From positions 1-55,827 of the forward strand of contig NZ_WPZO01000017.1 in NCBI RefSeq assembly GCF_013031355.1: a stretch of DNA of 55,827 nt. The letters run 5' to 3'. Below the pieces are notes generated by a model, which was given only the letters and a program-made list of their open reading frames with translations, had not been told where the DNA came from and ran no database searches. Position 1 is the stretch's first letter. Each line of letters begins with the position of its first letter. A program made the position numbers and the translations under genes. Below are positions 33,903-45,149 of this stretch, piece by piece. Origin of the DNA: Ruegeria arenilitoris. Lineage in GTDB: Bacteria > Pseudomonadota > Alphaproteobacteria > Rhodobacterales > Rhodobacteraceae.

Positions 33903-34955
33903 TCAATCCAGCGGAGCGTGCAACTGCGTGCCCCTTGTGATGATCCCACCGCGATTGCCGACCTCAACACTGCCGTAGCGCTGCCTAAACACATCCGGCA
34001 ACTCTCGGTCCCCCTGCGGCGACAACCACAGGCGGAACAAGTGACGCCGTTCCGCCGGATCGGGCCAGTCGGTAAACCCAGTCCGGTCATGCAGCTGAGA
34101 ATGGTTGTAGACAAACTGCATATCCCCGGGCCGCAAACGCATACTCAGGTGCAGTTCTGGATCATTGGCCAGCGCGTCGAACCGGTCCAGCGCCGCGATA
34201 TGATCCGGCGTGAGGCGCATGGCCTCGGGGAACCTTTGTGCGCTGTCGATGTACTGCCGCTGATAAAACACCGTCAGCTTGCCATCATGCCAACTGAACG
34301 GCGGAATGGTCATGAAAGGCTCCATGCCTTCCGGTACTTCGCCCCGACGGTCGGTCGCAATGGGGTCGAAAAGCCGCTCCAGCAAATCCGGGCAATCCGC
34401 GTGCATCCGGTTGTAGATCGCTTCGGCACTCACCAACAGTGACTCCCCGCCCTCCTTGGCGTCGCGCAGACACAGCAACCCAACGATATCGGCGCTGTCC
34501 GTGTGGAACGTCTGGCGCTCGTGGGTCTGGTAGATCCGCGTGTTCGGGTCATTTGCATCAGCCCCAATATCCCGGACATGGCCCAGAATATGCCCCTGCG
34601 CATTTTGTGAGCGTGCCGATCCCAGATGCGCCCCCACTCCGCAGAAGATCGCTGCCGCCAATTCCTGAGTATAGTTCTGTACCGGAAGGCCCCGGATCAC
34701 CTCAAACCCGATTCCTCGGATTAGTTTGTCGCGCAGCCCGGCCAGATGCACATCCATCCGTTGCAACGGGAAATTGGCCATTGTGATTTCACCGATGTCG
34801 CGACCCAAATTTAGGTAATGGCGCGCGGCCTGCTCCAGATCAGCAATATCCTCTGGCGTCAGCTCGACAATCCATTCGTCCTGCCGCTTACGCATGTCCT
34901 GCCCCGTCCAGGCAGACGGGCCTTTGAGTTCAGGCGGTCTCTCAGACTGCGTCAT
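33903..34955 (-). CDS. TauD/TfdA-family Fe(II)/2-oxoglutarate dioxygenase
   Basis: A 350-residue enzyme of the TauD/TfdA superfamily. The iron ligands H151 and D153 are in TFHTDSADIVGLLC, the distal histidine is in NHSQLHDRTGF, and the 2-oxoglutarate arginine is in RRHLFRLWLS. It would hydroxylate a small substrate using 2-oxoglutarate and O2. Its N-terminus (PSAWTGQDM) is typical of the TauD/TfdA proteins of unknown substrate common in roseobacters. It stands alone between the protease and the ribosomal cluster, whose terminator lies beyond. Confidence 0.85.
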   Translation of the reverse strand: MTQSERPPELKGPSAWTGQDMRKRQDEWIVELTPEDIADLEQAARHYLNLGRDIGEITMANFPLQRMDVHLAGLRDKLIRGIGFEVIRGLPVQNYTQELAAAIFCGVGAHLGSARSQNAQGHILGHVRDIGADANDPNTRIYQTHERQTFHTDSADIVGLLCLRDAKEGGESLLVSAEAIYNRMHADCPDLLERLFDPIATDRRGEVPEGMEPFMTIPPFSWHDGKLTVFYQRQYIDSAQRFPEAMRLTPDHIAALDRFDALANDPELHLSMRLRPGDMQFVYNHSQLHDRTGFTDWPDPAERRHLFRLWLSPQGDRELPDVFRQRYGSVEVGNRGGIITRGTQLHAPLD

Positions 34956-35059
34956 TGTCTTCCCTCCCCGGCTTGCCGTCCAGAATGGCTCGGCAAGCCA
35001 GCGCGTTCATGACTAGAATGCAACGCAAATGATCCAAATACGACACCGCCAGGCAACAA

Positions 35060-35090
35060 AAAACCCCCCGCGTCTGGGACGCGGGGGGCG
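35060..35090 (-). terminator. Terminator after rplQ
   Basis: CCCCCCGCGTC-TGG-GACGCGGGGGG is a perfect 11-bp stem. In the minus direction it is followed by a run of T (plus-strand aaaaaaa at 35057-35063). It ends the alpha-operon block downstream of rplQ. Confidence 0.93.
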
Positions 35091-35111
35091 AAATCAGAAA
35101 GCCCGGCTTTC

Positions 35112-35534
35112 TTATTCTTCGTCTGCTGCCTCTTCGGCGGCAACGCGAGCCTTGTCGGCCGCGCCTTTGGCGTCGACGTCACGATCAACGAATTCGATGA
35201 TCGCCATCGGTGCCATGTCGCCATAGCGGAAGCCAGCTTTCAGAATGCGGACATAACCGCCCTGACGCTCGGCGTAGCGGGGGCCCAGAACTTCGAACAG
35301 CTTTGCGACGTCTTTGTCTTCTTTCAGCTGTGCTGCGGCCTGACGACGGGCATGCAGGTCGCCGCGCTTGCCCAGAGTGACCAGCTTTTCGATGATCGGG
35401 CGCAGTTCTTTTGCCTTGGGCAGAGTCGTTTTGATTTGCTCATGCTCGATGAGCGAGCCAGCCATGTTCGCAAACAGCGCCTTGCGGTGCTCATGAGTAC
35501 GGTTCAGGCGGCGGTAACCACGTGCGTGACGCAT
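35112..35534 (-). CDS. rplQ: Large ribosomal subunit protein bL17
   Basis: A 140-residue bL17. It begins [20 protein letters not shown] and carries [20 protein letters not shown] and [20 protein letters not shown], the conserved body around the exit tunnel of the 50S subunit. A 20-residue acidic, Ala-rich tail is usual in alphaproteobacteria. It is the last gene of the cluster, 118 bases after rpoA. Confidence 0.98.
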   Translation of the reverse strand: MRHARGYRRLNRTHEHRKALFANMAGSLIEHEQIKTTLPKAKELRPIIEKLVTLGKRGDLHARRQAAAQLKEDKDVAKLFEVLGPRYAERQGGYVRILKAGFRYGDMAPMAIIEFVDRDVDAKGAADKARVAAEEAADEE

Positions 35535-35652
35535 TTTCTAGTTCCTTCTTTCGCGTTTTGCTTTGTCTGGCCGGCGATGCGTGTCACCGGCTCTCCTTGG
35601 GGCGGAAGTGCCCATACAGTCCCCGGAAGCCCGGGCATTGGTGAAGACGCGC

Positions 35653-36669
35653 TTAGAACGCGTCTTCGAATTTCTTCGCCAGATCTTCGATGTTGTCGGG
35701 CGGCCAATCCTCGACATCCATGCCGAGGTGCAGACCCATGCCGGACAGCACTTCTTTGATCTCGTTCAGCGACTTGCGGCCGAAGTTCGGAGTGCGCAGC
35801 ATCTCGGCTTCGGTCTTCTGGATGAGGTCGCCGATGTAAACGATATTGTCGTTCTTCAGGCAGTTTGCCGAACGGACCGACAGTTCCAGCTCGTCCACTT
35901 TCTTCAGCAGCAGCGGGTTGAACTCCAGACCATCGTCTTCGTCCTGGCGGCCAGCCGATTCCGGCTCGTCGAAGTTGACGAAGATCGACAGCTGGTCCTG
36001 CAGGATACGTGCGGCAAAGGCCAGCGCGTCTTCCGGAGTGATCGAACCGTCTGTTTCGATCTTTAGGGTCAGCTTGTCATAGTCCAGAACCTGACCTTCG
36101 CGGGTCGGCTGAACGTCATAGGCAACCTTTTTGACCGGCGAATAGATCGCGTCGATCGGGATCAGACCGATGGGTGCGTCTTCCGGCTTGTTCTTCTCAG
36201 CCGAGACGTAACCCTTACCGGTGTTGACGGTCAGTTCCATGAACAAGTCAGCGCCATCGTCCAGGTGGCAGATGACGTGATCGCGGTTCAGAACCTCGAT
36301 GCCAGCGCTTTCGCTGATGTCACCAGCAGTGACAACTGCGGGGCCTTTGGCATTGATCGACAGGCGCTTGGGGCCTTCGACTTCCATGCGCAGGGCAACC
36401 TGCTTGAGGTTCAGGATGATGTCGGTGACGTCTTCACGCACGCCCGCGACCGAGGAGAACTCGTGCAGGACGTTGTCGATCTGGACGCTGGTGATGGCCG
36501 CGCCTTGCAGCGAGCTCATCAGAACGCGGCGCAGGGCGTTGCCCAGAGTCAGACCAAAGCCACGCTCCAGCGGTTCGGCAACCAGGGTCGCCTGACGCGC
36601 AGGATCGTTGCCCGGCTTTCCTTCCAGCTGGGTCGGCTTGATCAATTCTGCCCAATTCTTATGGATCAT
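35653..36669 (-). CDS. rpoA: DNA-directed RNA polymerase subunit alpha
   Basis: A 338-residue alpha subunit. The N-terminal assembly domain begins [16 protein letters not shown] and includes [21 protein letters not shown] linker near residue 235 leads to the C-terminal domain ([20 protein letters not shown], then [14 protein letters not shown]) that binds UP elements and activators. GGAGGG 7 bases before ATG 36669 decides the start against an upstream in-frame start at 36708. Confidence 0.98.
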   Translation of the reverse strand: MIHKNWAELIKPTQLEGKPGNDPARQATLVAEPLERGFGLTLGNALRRVLMSSLQGAAITSVQIDNVLHEFSSVAGVREDVTDIILNLKQVALRMEVEGPKRLSINAKGPAVVTAGDISESAGIEVLNRDHVICHLDDGADLFMELTVNTGKGYVSAEKNKPEDAPIGLIPIDAIYSPVKKVAYDVQPTREGQVLDYDKLTLKIETDGSITPEDALAFAARILQDQLSIFVNFDEPESAGRQDEDDGLEFNPLLLKKVDELELSVRSANCLKNDNIVYIGDLIQKTEAEMLRTPNFGRKSLNEIKEVLSGMGLHLGMDVEDWPPDNIEDLAKKFEDAF

Positions 36670-36783
36670 GTAATCCCTCCATTCCTGTCCGCGCCCCATG
36701 ACCAACAAGGTGCAGACGCCCGAGGTTCAAAATGACGTGCTGGGGCCGTGCGAAAACACAGCCCCAGCTCAATTCAAAATCGC

Positions 36784-37173
36784 TTAGACGCGGCGACGCT
36801 TCGGCGGGCGGCAGCCGTTGTGAGCGATCGGAGTCACGTCGCGGATCGACGTGATGTTGAAGCCCACTGCAGCCAGCGCGCGCAGAGCCGATTCACGACC
36901 CGAACCGGGGCCCTGAACTTCGACTTCCAGCGTCTTGACGCCATGTTCCTGCGCCTTCTTGCCTGCGTCTTCTGCAGCCATCTGAGCGGCGTAGGGTGTC
37001 GATTTCCGCGACCCTTTGAAGCCCATGGTACCGGCAGACGACCACGAGATGGCGTTGCCCTGTACGTCCGAGATCAGGATCTTGGTGTTGTTGAAGGTCG
37101 AGTTCACATGGGCGACGCCCGATGCGATGTTCTTACGCTCTTTGCGCTTAACGCGAGTCTTATCACGTGCCAT
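36784..37173 (-). CDS. rpsK: Small ribosomal subunit protein uS11
   Basis: A 129-residue uS11 of the 30S platform. [19 protein letters not shown] and [19 protein letters not shown] are conserved, ending [12 protein letters not shown] as in nearly all bacteria. It lies 15 bases after rpsM. Confidence 0.98.
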   Translation of the reverse strand: MARDKTRVKRKERKNIASGVAHVNSTFNNTKILISDVQGNAISWSSAGTMGFKGSRKSTPYAAQMAAEDAGKKAQEHGVKTLEVEVQGPGSGRESALRALAAVGFNITSIRDVTPIAHNGCRPPKRRRV

Positions 37174-37188
37174 CAGTCAGACCCTCCC

Positions 37189-37557
37189 TTATTTCTTCTT
37201 ACCAGCGATGGCCTTTGCGGGGCCTTTGCGGGTACGAGCGTTGGTATGGGTGCGCTGACCGCGAACCGGCAGGTTGCGGCGATGACGCAGACCGCGATAG
37301 CAGCCCAGGTCCATCAGGCGCTTGACGTTCATCTGAACTTCACGACGCAGGTCACCTTCAACGGTGTAGTTGGCGTCGATATGTTCACGGATGGCCAGAA
37401 CTTCGGCGTCGGACAGTTCGTTGACGCGACGGGTCGCTTCAATGCCCACGGCTTCGCAGATCGCTTTGGCCGAGGTGTTGCCGATACCGGTGATATATGT
37501 GAGGGCGATAGGTACCCGCTTTGCAGTCGGGATGTTTACGCCGGCAATACGTGCCAC
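37189..37557 (-). CDS. rpsM: Small ribosomal subunit protein uS13
   Basis: A 122-residue uS13 of the 30S head, contacting the P-site tRNA. It begins [20 protein letters not shown], has [15 protein letters not shown], and ends in the basic tail [24 protein letters not shown] (last 24 residues; the first block is [15 protein letters not shown]). It uses a GTG start (37557). It follows adk after a 201-base gap with a hairpin. Confidence 0.97.
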   Translation of the reverse strand: MARIAGVNIPTAKRVPIALTYITGIGNTSAKAICEAVGIEATRRVNELSDAEVLAIREHIDANYTVEGDLRREVQMNVKRLMDLGCYRGLRHRRNLPVRGQRTHTNARTRKGPAKAIAGKKK

Positions 37558-37732
37558 GTGTCACTTTCCTTTTCGTTGCGGTTCCGTAACTCCAGAACCT
37601 TTTTTCACAACGCCTAACCGTGGCAGTGTCGCCAGAGGGTTCAGCATTATTCGAGGTGGTCGGGGCAGTTGGAACGAATCCCGCCTGCGGTCTTGATTCC
37701 CCAAGGGGATGGGGGTCGATATGGGGTTTTGG

Positions 37733-37751
37733 TGGGGCCGTCAAGCCCCAA
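37733..37751 (-). other. Hairpin between adk and rpsM
   Basis: GGGGC-CGTCAA-GCCCC (37735-37750) lies within the 201-base gap just downstream of adk. No T-tract follows in the minus direction, so it is more likely a processing or pause site than a full terminator. The gap may also hold a promoter for rpsM-rpsK-rpoA-rplQ; none was clear. Confidence 0.35.
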
Positions 37752-37758
37752 CCTAAAG

Positions 37759-38399
37759 TCAGCCCAGAATCGCCTCGATCGAGGCGGTGACTTCCTTGAT
37801 CTCGGCCAGGCCATTGACCGGGCGCAGATCGCCTTTGGCATAGTAATACCCAATCAGCGGCGAGGTCTTTTTGTAGTATTCCATCAGGCGTGTGCGCAGG
37901 CTGTCTTCGTTGTCATCCGCGCGACGCTGGAAGTCATTTTCCTTGCCGCAGTTGGTGCATTTGCCATCGGCCGGGATCGGCTTGGTAATGTCGTTATAGA
38001 CCTCACCGCAGCCGCCGCAGGTCGAACGTGCCGTGATCCGCTGAACCAGCGCTTCGTCATCCACACGCATTTCGATCACGGTGTGCAGCGACTGGCCCAG
38101 CTTGGCCAACAACGCGGCCAGCGCATCAGCTTGTGCCAGCGTCCGCGGGAAGCCGTCAAAGATGAAGCCAGCACCGGTTTCCGTGGTCAGCTTCTCTTCG
38201 ATCAGGCCGATCACGATCTCATCGGTGACCAGCTTGCCCGCGTCCATGATCGCAGCAACCTTCTGGCCCATCTCGGTGCCCGAGGTCTTGGCCTCGCGAA
38301 GCATGTCGCCAGTGCTCAACTGAACCATGCCCCGAGTTTCGACCAGGTGACGCGCCTGCGTCCCTTTACCGGCCCCCGGGGGCCCAAGAAGAATGATGT

Positions 38400-38403
<4 letters not shown>
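37759..38403 (-). CDS. adk: Adenylate kinase, zinc-LID type
   Basis: A 214-residue adenylate kinase (AMP + ATP to 2 ADP). P-loop [11 protein letters not shown] is at 7-17, followed by [11 protein letters not shown] and [12 protein letters not shown]. The long LID carries [10 protein letters not shown] and CTNCGKEN, four cysteines expected to bind zinc. It overlaps secY by four bases. Placement after secY in the spc region is usual. Confidence 0.97.
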
Positions 38404-39764
<1,361 letters not shown>

Positions 39765-39782
39765 AAATCGGTCTCTCTTATG

Positions 39783-39824
39783 AAAACGCCGCCCGGAACC
39801 GTTTTCCGGCTCGGACGGCGTCTT
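39783..39824 (-). terminator. Possible internal terminator/attenuator between rplO and secY
   Basis: An imperfect inverted repeat, AACGCCGCCCGGAACCG (39785-39801) against CCGGCTCGGACGGCGTC (39806-39822), is followed in the minus direction by TTTTCAT. It lies in the 109-base rplO-secY gap and may reduce read-through into secY-adk. It could equally be a neutral stem. Confidence 0.4.
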
Positions 39825-39873
39825 GGAAAACTCTGAGGTCTATGTAAGCGGGTCTGCGCCCGCTCACAAGCGC

Positions 39874-40347
39874 TTACTCTGCCGCAGCGGCTTTTGTGAC
39901 CGTCAGTGAACCGCCCGCTTTTTCAACTGCCTCAACAGCAGCTTTCGAAGCACCGGTTACTTCCAGGTTCACTTTGGCGCTGATTTCGCCTTTGGCCAGA
40001 ACGCGGATACCGTCCAGCTTGCGACGGACCAGACCGGATGCAACCAGTGCGTCCTCGGTGATCGCAGCTTTGGCGTCCAGCTTGCCGGCGTCGACGAATT
40101 TCTGGATCAGGCCCAGGTTGATGACGGCGAATTCCTTGCGGTTCGGCTTGTTGAAGCCACGCTTGGGCAGGCGCTGGTACAGCGGCATCTGGCCACCTTC
40201 GTAGCCATTGATGGCCACACCCGAACGGGATTTCTGGCCTTTGATACCACGGCCACCCATTTTACCTTTGCCGGAACCGGGACCACGGCCAACGCGGGTG
40301 CGTTTCGGGCTGGCGCCGGGATTGTCGCGCAATTCGTTCAGTTTCAT
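39874..40347 (-). CDS. rplO: Large ribosomal subunit protein uL15
   Basis: A 157-residue uL15. It begins [20 protein letters not shown], followed by the glycine-rich [20 protein letters not shown] and [19 protein letters not shown] 40347 with AGGAG upstream is preferred over an upstream in-frame start at 40398. It begins the fourth block of the cluster, after an unrelated glycosyltransferase gene, so a promoter should lie in 40348-40492. Confidence 0.97.
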   Translation of the reverse strand: MKLNELRDNPGASPKRTRVGRGPGSGKGKMGGRGIKGQKSRSGVAINGYEGGQMPLYQRLPKRGFNKPNRKEFAVINLGLIQKFVDAGKLDAKAAITEDALVASGLVRRKLDGIRVLAKGEISAKVNLEVTGASKAAVEAVEKAGGSLTVTKAAAAE

Positions 40348-40492
40348 TTCGCTTCTCCTAAGCCGGATGTGACCCCCGAAGCGTGATGGGCCAAACACGG
40401 CATTTCTTGGTTTTGATTCTCATGGGCAGAAACCCACCGGAGGCGTATAGGCCCGTTGCCCACGCTTGGCAAGCCCGTGGATCGGTGCAAGA

Positions 40493-41353
40493 TCAGCCGT
40501 CGACCTGCGGAGCCTCGGCCTCATCCTCATCATGTTTGATAATGGGCGCTGCAAGCGGATCGATGCCGTGTTTCTCAACGAGCCTGCCGACCAAACTGTC
40601 AGGATCGGGCTTGCCGTCATACTTGTTCCGCATGATCGCCCGCATCCGCCGACCATACAGGTGTATGGAAACCGTATCGTCCTTGAAGAAATGGTCGATT
40701 TTGGCCCCCGGCCGGGCCAGCGCCCGCCGACGGGTGTAGTTGAGCGGGTAGAACACATGCTCGGGCAGTGCGTATTTTATCTCACCCGTTTGCCTCAAAG
40801 CCCAGGTGAATGCACTCGGCCCCCAGACACCCCAAAGGGTTTCAGGCACGTTCACCGGCTCTCCGTTCTGCTGCGCCTCTTCCAGCGGTCTGCGATGACG
40901 AGGGGGCAGCCAGGGCGGGATGAGGTACGGATCGTTGGTGAATTCGATCAATTTCGCCAGCGTTTCGCTGTCCTGCGGCAGGGCGAGAACGCCGATGGCC
41001 ACATCGCCCTCAAGATATCCGTAATAGTGACCGTTTTCGGTTGTGAACGGCTTGAGGCAATAGGCATCCGTATCTGCCCAGATCAAGTCAGGCTCCTGCG
41101 CCAGCATCCGATACCGGAACTTGTCCGAATGCGGCGCGGGGCTTCCGGTTCTGCCATGTGTGATGAATTCGGAATCCGGCAGAACCTCGCGTGCATCGCG
41201 TTGTTCCACGCCCTCGGGGATACCGGTCACGGTCCCATAAGTGTAAAGACGTACATGTTGCCCGGCATCCAGATAGGACTTGATACACAGCTGCTCAAGA
41301 AAGCTCAGCGGTCCGTCGACCCACAGCATTCCGATCTGATATTCGCGCGCCAT
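40493..41353 (-). CDS. Glycosyltransferase-like protein with DxD motif
   Basis: A 286-residue soluble protein. IWADTDAYCLKPF (91-103) contains the DTD metal/nucleotide-sugar motif of GT-A enzymes such as the mannosyltransferase Och1 and TcdB-type groups. HSDKFRYRMLAQEPDL before it is the usual helix for sugar-nucleotide binding. The acceptor is unknown. ATG 41353 is preferred over the in-frame GTG at 41371. It is inserted between the rpmD-terminated block and rplO and is read in the same direction. Its C-terminus is acidic. Confidence 0.65.
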   Translation of the reverse strand: MAREYQIGMLWVDGPLSFLEQLCIKSYLDAGQHVRLYTYGTVTGIPEGVEQRDAREVLPDSEFITHGRTGSPAPHSDKFRYRMLAQEPDLIWADTDAYCLKPFTTENGHYYGYLEGDVAIGVLALPQDSETLAKLIEFTNDPYLIPPWLPPRHRRPLEEAQQNGEPVNVPETLWGVWGPSAFTWALRQTGEIKYALPEHVFYPLNYTRRRALARPGAKIDHFFKDDTVSIHLYGRRMRAIMRNKYDGKPDPDSLVGRLVEKHGIDPLAAPIIKHDEDEAEAPQVDG

Positions 41354-41484
41354 AAATATGTCTTTCCACACAATTCAACCGGCCTCAAACAGCCGCCTAA
41401 TCCGCATTTGACGCATTAACGGCGCTGTCGCAATGCTTGGCTCCAAAAATCTCTTGGCTGTGGCGCGTTGGCCCCTGAAACCAA

Positions 41485-41508
41485 AAGAGGCGCCAAATGG
41501 CGCCTCTG
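41485..41508 (-). terminator. Terminator after the DUF1127 gene
   Basis: AGAGGCGCC-AAAT-GGCGCCTCT is a perfect 9-bp stem with a 4-base loop. In the minus direction it is followed by TTTTGG. It lies about 25 bases downstream of the DUF1127 stop and separates it from the glycosyltransferase gene. Confidence 0.88.
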
Positions 41509-41531
41509 TGTGAGTGGTGGTATTTCTGCAA

Positions 41532-41747
41532 TTACGAGCAGTAGACGTGTTCCTGAGCAATATCCTTGATATCGCAGCGGCGCACGCCGATGTCGTTCAG
41601 TTCGCGATCGGTCAGCCCCTGCAGTTCCGAATAAGTGCGATTGTACTCGGCGCGCAGGGTGTATGCCTCTTTCACCTTTGCGGCGAATTCTGCGATGCGT
41701 GCGAACAGGTTGGTGCCGCCATGAGTGGTTGTTGCTGTGTAAGCCAT
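41532..41747 (-). CDS. DUF1127 small protein
   Basis: A 71-residue protein. The C-terminal motif YSELQGLTDRELNDIGVRR followed by CDIKDIA is the DUF1127 signature. Such peptides are abundant in Rhizobiales and Rhodobacterales. Some (CcaF1 of Rhodobacter sphaeroides) bind RNA and affect sRNA maturation and turnover, and others act in phosphate and carbon control. AGGAATT upstream of the ATG serves as ribosome-binding site. It has its own terminator, so it is probably monocistronic and possibly strongly expressed. Confidence 0.9.
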   Translation of the reverse strand: MAYTATTTHGGTNLFARIAEFAAKVKEAYTLRAEYNRTYSELQGLTDRELNDIGVRRCDIKDIAQEHVYCS

Positions 41748-42619
41748 ATCTGAATTCCTTTCCTGATCGGGGCGAATTCCCCGATGTTGCTTTGTTTGTT
41801 CCTGTTTGGGACAAGGCTCAGATAGGCGTGGAAGATACCGCTAACAACCGAAGTTTCGGTCTAGCCGTTATGCGTTTGGGGAATGTCGGATCAGAAGCTG
41901 TTGAACTGCACCGAATGTCACGAAGGTCCACATTGCAGGCAAAACCGACATTCGCCGCGCCGCGGCTCTCGACCGTGGTCCAAACGTCAGCTCTGCGGAC
42001 CTAACCAACTTTCGCTCGCACGGTTCCAAGCCAACTTCGCCCGCCCTAATGCGAGTTCCTCTGAAAGGCCCACTTAGCAAATAAATGGCCTCCTGGCGAC
42101 GCCACTCACTTTCGTCCCCAGGAGGCAACCAGACAGGTCTGGCAAATGCGAGAGCAACAGAGGTAATACAAACTTGCCACGCATTCGCATACTTGAATTT
42201 TTCTTGCAGCAATTCAAGCTTTTTTACGCGCGTCAATTTTATTTGTCTCGCGTGCGTTATATTTGATTGCGCCTTCAAGCTTACAGGCCCGTCTCTGAAG
42301 ACAAGGCCGTGTTGCTCAAATAGCTGGTTGCCAATTTGGACAATAGTTTCGCGAACTAGTGCTCATGCCAATCTTGCGGGCTACCCGTGCCTAACCACGC
42401 ATTCCAGATAATCTGGGCAATCCTATGAACAGTCTGTAACCCGCGTTAACTATCAACCCGCACACTGACAGCGCTGGCATTAGGATCAATACTTTGGTTA
42501 GCCGCGTTTTAATGAACAAATGCTTCATTATCAAAATTGACGACCAAAAAGCTTCGCTAACACAAAGAAACGCCCCCGACGTAGTCGAGGGCGTTCCAAT
42601 TTCTTCATTGAAATCGCGC
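41748..42619. other. Long intergenic region: DUF1127 promoter, repeat copy C, possible gene remnant
   Basis: About 870 bases with no firm gene. CACGAAGGTCC (41920-41930) and neighbouring words belong to the degenerate dispersed repeat. On the minus strand, an open frame without a clear start runs from about 42395 to 41868. Its first 90 codons (IVQIGNQLFEQHG, then KLELLQEKFKYANAWQVCIT) read like protein. It then passes into translated repeat, so it may be a decaying gene. The DUF1127 promoter should lie near 41760-41850. The rpmD terminator occupies 42568-42594. Confidence 0.4.
42568..42596 (-). terminator. Terminator after rpmD
   Basis: AACGCCCCCGAC-GTA-GTCGAGGGCGTT forms a 12-bp stem with one mismatch; in the minus direction it is followed by TCTTTG. 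It ends the rpmC-rpmD block. Confidence 0.85.
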
Positions 42620-42808
42620 TTAGCCGCGCTCTTCGACGATCTCTACCAGATGCGGGATCTTGTTGATCATGCCGCGAACCGAAGGGGTGTCTTCCAGCTC
42701 ACGGGTACGGTGCATCTTGTTCAGGCCCAGGCCGATCAGGGTTGCGCGCTGTTCGGCGGGGCGGCGGATCGGGGAACCGATCTGCTTGACGACGATGGTT
42801 TTTGCCAT
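42620..42808 (-). CDS. rpmD: Large ribosomal subunit protein uL30
   Basis: A 62-residue uL30. It carries [20 protein letters not shown] and [20 protein letters not shown], the whole conserved fold. It follows rpsE by 12 bases and is the last gene of the third block, ahead of a strong terminator. In most bacteria rplO would follow directly. Confidence 0.97.
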   Translation of the reverse strand: MAKTIVVKQIGSPIRRPAEQRATLIGLGLNKMHRTRELEDTPSVRGMINKIPHLVEIVEERG

Positions 42809-42820
42809 GGGTCGCTCTCC

Positions 42821-43387
42821 TTACGCTTCGGCTTCAGCAGCCGGTGCTTCGTCCCGCTTGGGCAGGATGTCGGCAACTTTTTTACCACGACGTGCGGCAA
42901 CCGAACGCGGGCTCTGCTCTTTCTGCAGGCCGTTGATGGTGGCGCGGATCATGTTGTACGGGTTCTGCGAGCCCAGCGACTTGGACACAACGTCCTTCAC
43001 GCCCAGCATTTCGAACACGGCACGCATCGGGCCACCGGCGATGATACCAGTACCTTCAGGTGCGGTGCGCATAACCACTTTACCGGCGCCATGACGGCCT
43101 TCGATGTCGTGGTGCAGGGTACGACCTTCGCGCAGTTGCACGCGGATCATCTGACGCTTGGCTTGTTCGGTTGCCTTACGGATGGCTTCAGGTACTTCTT
43201 TCGCTTTACCTTTGCCAAAGCCGACGCGGCCTTTCTGATCGCCGACAACCACCAGAGCGGCGAAGCCAAAGCGCTTACCACCTTTTACGGTTTTCGACAC
43301 GCGGTTGATTGCGACCAGACGATCTGCAAATTCCGGTGCTTCTTCACGGTCGCGGCCACGGCCCCGACGGTTTTCACGTTCTGCCAT
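42821..43387 (-). CDS. rpsE: Small ribosomal subunit protein uS5
   Basis: A 188-residue uS5. [20 protein letters not shown] opens the double-stranded RNA-binding fold, then [19 protein letters not shown] and [20 protein letters not shown]. An Arg-rich start ([13 protein letters not shown]) is common in alphaproteobacteria. It contributes to decoding accuracy in the 30S subunit. Confidence 0.98.
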   Translation of the reverse strand: MAERENRRGRGRDREEAPEFADRLVAINRVSKTVKGGKRFGFAALVVVGDQKGRVGFGKGKAKEVPEAIRKATEQAKRQMIRVQLREGRTLHHDIEGRHGAGKVVMRTAPEGTGIIAGGPMRAVFEMLGVKDVVSKSLGSQNPYNMIRATINGLQKEQSPRSVAARRGKKVADILPKRDEAPAAEAEA

Positions 43388-43502
43388 TTGGCATCCCTTT
43401 TCTCATGTGGCGCTTGTCGCGCCGTTTCTTCAATCCAAGTGAGCCCCGACTGTAGCCGAGGCCCCCGGATCATCGGGGCAGCCCGAAAGCTGCCCGCAGG
43501 TC

Positions 43503-43862
43503 TTAGATCTTCAGACCACCTTCACGCGCAGCGTCGGCAACTGCCTTCACTTTGCCGTGGAACAGGAAGCCACCACGATCGAAATAGGCCTCTTCGACGC
43601 CTGCCTTCTTGGCACGCTCGGCGATGGCCGCGCCCACTTTGGTGGCCGCTTCGATGTTGTTCTTGCCAACTACGCCCAGGTCTTTTTCCAGGGTCGAGGC
43701 TGCGGCCAGGGTCACGCCACGAACGTCGTCGATCAGCTGAACGCTGATGTTCTTGTTCGAACGGTGAACCGACAGGCGTACACGGCCCGCGTTGACTTTG
43801 CGAAGTTTGTTCCGAACGCGCAGGCGGCGCTTCAGAAACAGGGTTCTTTTGCTGTTTGCCAT
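43503..43862 (-). CDS. rplR: Large ribosomal subunit protein uL18
   Basis: A 119-residue uL18, binding 5S r[21 protein letters not shown] and the end [24 protein letters not shown] block (here [18 protein letters not shown]) are characteristic. It lies between rplF (11 bases) and rpsE (115-base gap). Confidence 0.97.
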   Translation of the reverse strand: MANSKRTLFLKRRLRVRNKLRKVNAGRVRLSVHRSNKNISVQLIDDVRGVTLAAASTLEKDLGVVGKNNIEAATKVGAAIAERAKKAGVEEAYFDRGGFLFHGKVKAVADAAREGGLKI

Positions 43863-43873
43863 TGTTTGCGTCC

Positions 43874-44407
43874 TTACTTCTTCTTGCCTTCCTTGCGGAA
43901 GATGAACTCGCCCTTATAGCGGATACCCTTGCCTTTGTAAGGCTCGGGACGGCGCCATTCGCGGATTTTGGCCGCGACTTCGCCCACCTGCTGCTGGTCG
44001 ATACCTTCCACAACGATCTCGGTCTGCTTCGGCGCGGTGATGGTGACACCTTCCGGAGCAGTGAAATCAACGTCATGGCTGTAGCCCAGGTTCAGCTTCA
44101 GGGTATTGCCCTGCATCTGAGCGCGGTAACCCACACCCTGGATTTCCAGCTCTTTCTTGAAGCCTTCGGTCACACCGGTCACCAGATTGGCAACCATGGT
44201 GCGGCTCATGCCCCACTGCTGACGCGCACGCTTGGACGTACCACGCGGATCAATTTTGACCACGTTGTCTTCGACCGACAGGGTAACATCGTCAGTTGCG
44301 GTGAAGCTGCGGGTGCCTTTCGGACCTTTGACTTCGATGGTCTGACCCGACACAGAGGCGGAAACGCCGCTGGGCAGCTCGACCGGTTTTTTACCAATAC
44401 GAGACAT
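43874..44407 (-). CDS. rplF: Large ribosomal subunit protein uL6
   Basis: A 177-residue uL6 near the factor-binding centre. [20 protein letters not shown] opens it, [20 protein letters not shown] is central, and it ends [20 protein letters not shown] before a lysine tail. Two repeated uL6 domains are visible. Confidence 0.98.
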   Translation of the reverse strand: MSRIGKKPVELPSGVSASVSGQTIEVKGPKGTRSFTATDDVTLSVEDNVVKIDPRGTSKRARQQWGMSRTMVANLVTGVTEGFKKELEIQGVGYRAQMQGNTLKLNLGYSHDVDFTAPEGVTITAPKQTEIVVEGIDQQQVGEVAAKIREWRRPEPYKGKGIRYKGEFIFRKEGKKK

Positions 44408-44418
44408 TGCAGACCTCC

Positions 44419-44811
44419 TTAGAAGACGGTGCAGAGCACTTCGCCGCCAACATTGTTGGAGCGAGCGTTTGCGTCCGACATCACACCTTTCGGAGTGCTG
44501 ACAATCGACACGCCCAGACCCTGACGGACCTGCGGGATGTCATTGACGCCCATGTAGACGCGACGACCGGGCTTGGAAACCCGCTTCAGTTCGCGAATGA
44601 CAGGGGTGCCTTCGTAGTATTTCAGGCTGATTTCGATGGCCGGATGACCGTTTTCACCGGTCGTCTTTTCATAGCCACGGATGTAGCCTTCGTCCGCCAG
44701 CACGTCCAGAACCCAACCGCGCAGCTTGGAAGCCGGGGTGGAAACGGTGGACTTGCCGCGCATTTGCGCGTTGCGGATACGGGTGAGCATATCGCCGATA
44801 GGATCGTTCAT
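44419..44811 (-). CDS. rpsH: Small ribosomal subunit protein uS8
   Basis: A 130-residue uS8 starting [20 protein letters not shown] and ending [20 protein letters not shown] followed by [10 protein letters not shown]. It binds helix 21 of 16S rRNA and in E. coli represses spc mRNA; whether it does so here is unknown. Confidence 0.98.
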   Translation of the reverse strand: MNDPIGDMLTRIRNAQMRGKSTVSTPASKLRGWVLDVLADEGYIRGYEKTTGENGHPAIEISLKYYEGTPVIRELKRVSKPGRRVYMGVNDIPQVRQGLGVSIVSTPKGVMSDANARSNNVGGEVLCTVF

Positions 44812-44824
44812 ATCAATGTCTCCC

Positions 44825-45130
44825 TTACCAGCTCGATTTCACCATGCCGGGGATCTGACCAGCAGAACCCAGCTCGCGCAGCGCGATACGGCTGACCTTC
44901 AGCTTACGGTAGTAAGCGTGGGGACGACCGGTCAGCTGACAACGGTTGTGCAGACGGGTAGCCGAGCTGTTGCGCGGCAGTTTCGCCAGTTTCAGACGCG
45001 CTTTGAAACGCTCTTCCATCGGGCGGCTCTCGTCATTCGCGATTTCTTTCAGCTCGGCACGCTTTGCGGCATATTTGGCCACCAGGCGTTCGCGCTTCTT
45101 CTCGCGTTCGATCATTGCTTTTTTAGCCAT
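44825..45130 (-). CDS. rpsN: Small ribosomal subunit protein uS14, zinc-independent type
   Basis: A 101-residue uS14 with the long, cysteine-free form: [20 protein letters not shown], then [20 protein letters not shown], ending [17 protein letters not shown]. The zinc-type CxxC pairs are absent, as expected for proteobacteria. Confidence 0.97.
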   Translation of the reverse strand: MAKKAMIEREKKRERLVAKYAAKRAELKEIANDESRPMEERFKARLKLAKLPRNSSATRLHNRCQLTGRPHAYYRKLKVSRIALRELGSAGQIPGMVKSSW

Positions 45131-45149
45131 GTCTCAATCCTTCCGGCGC

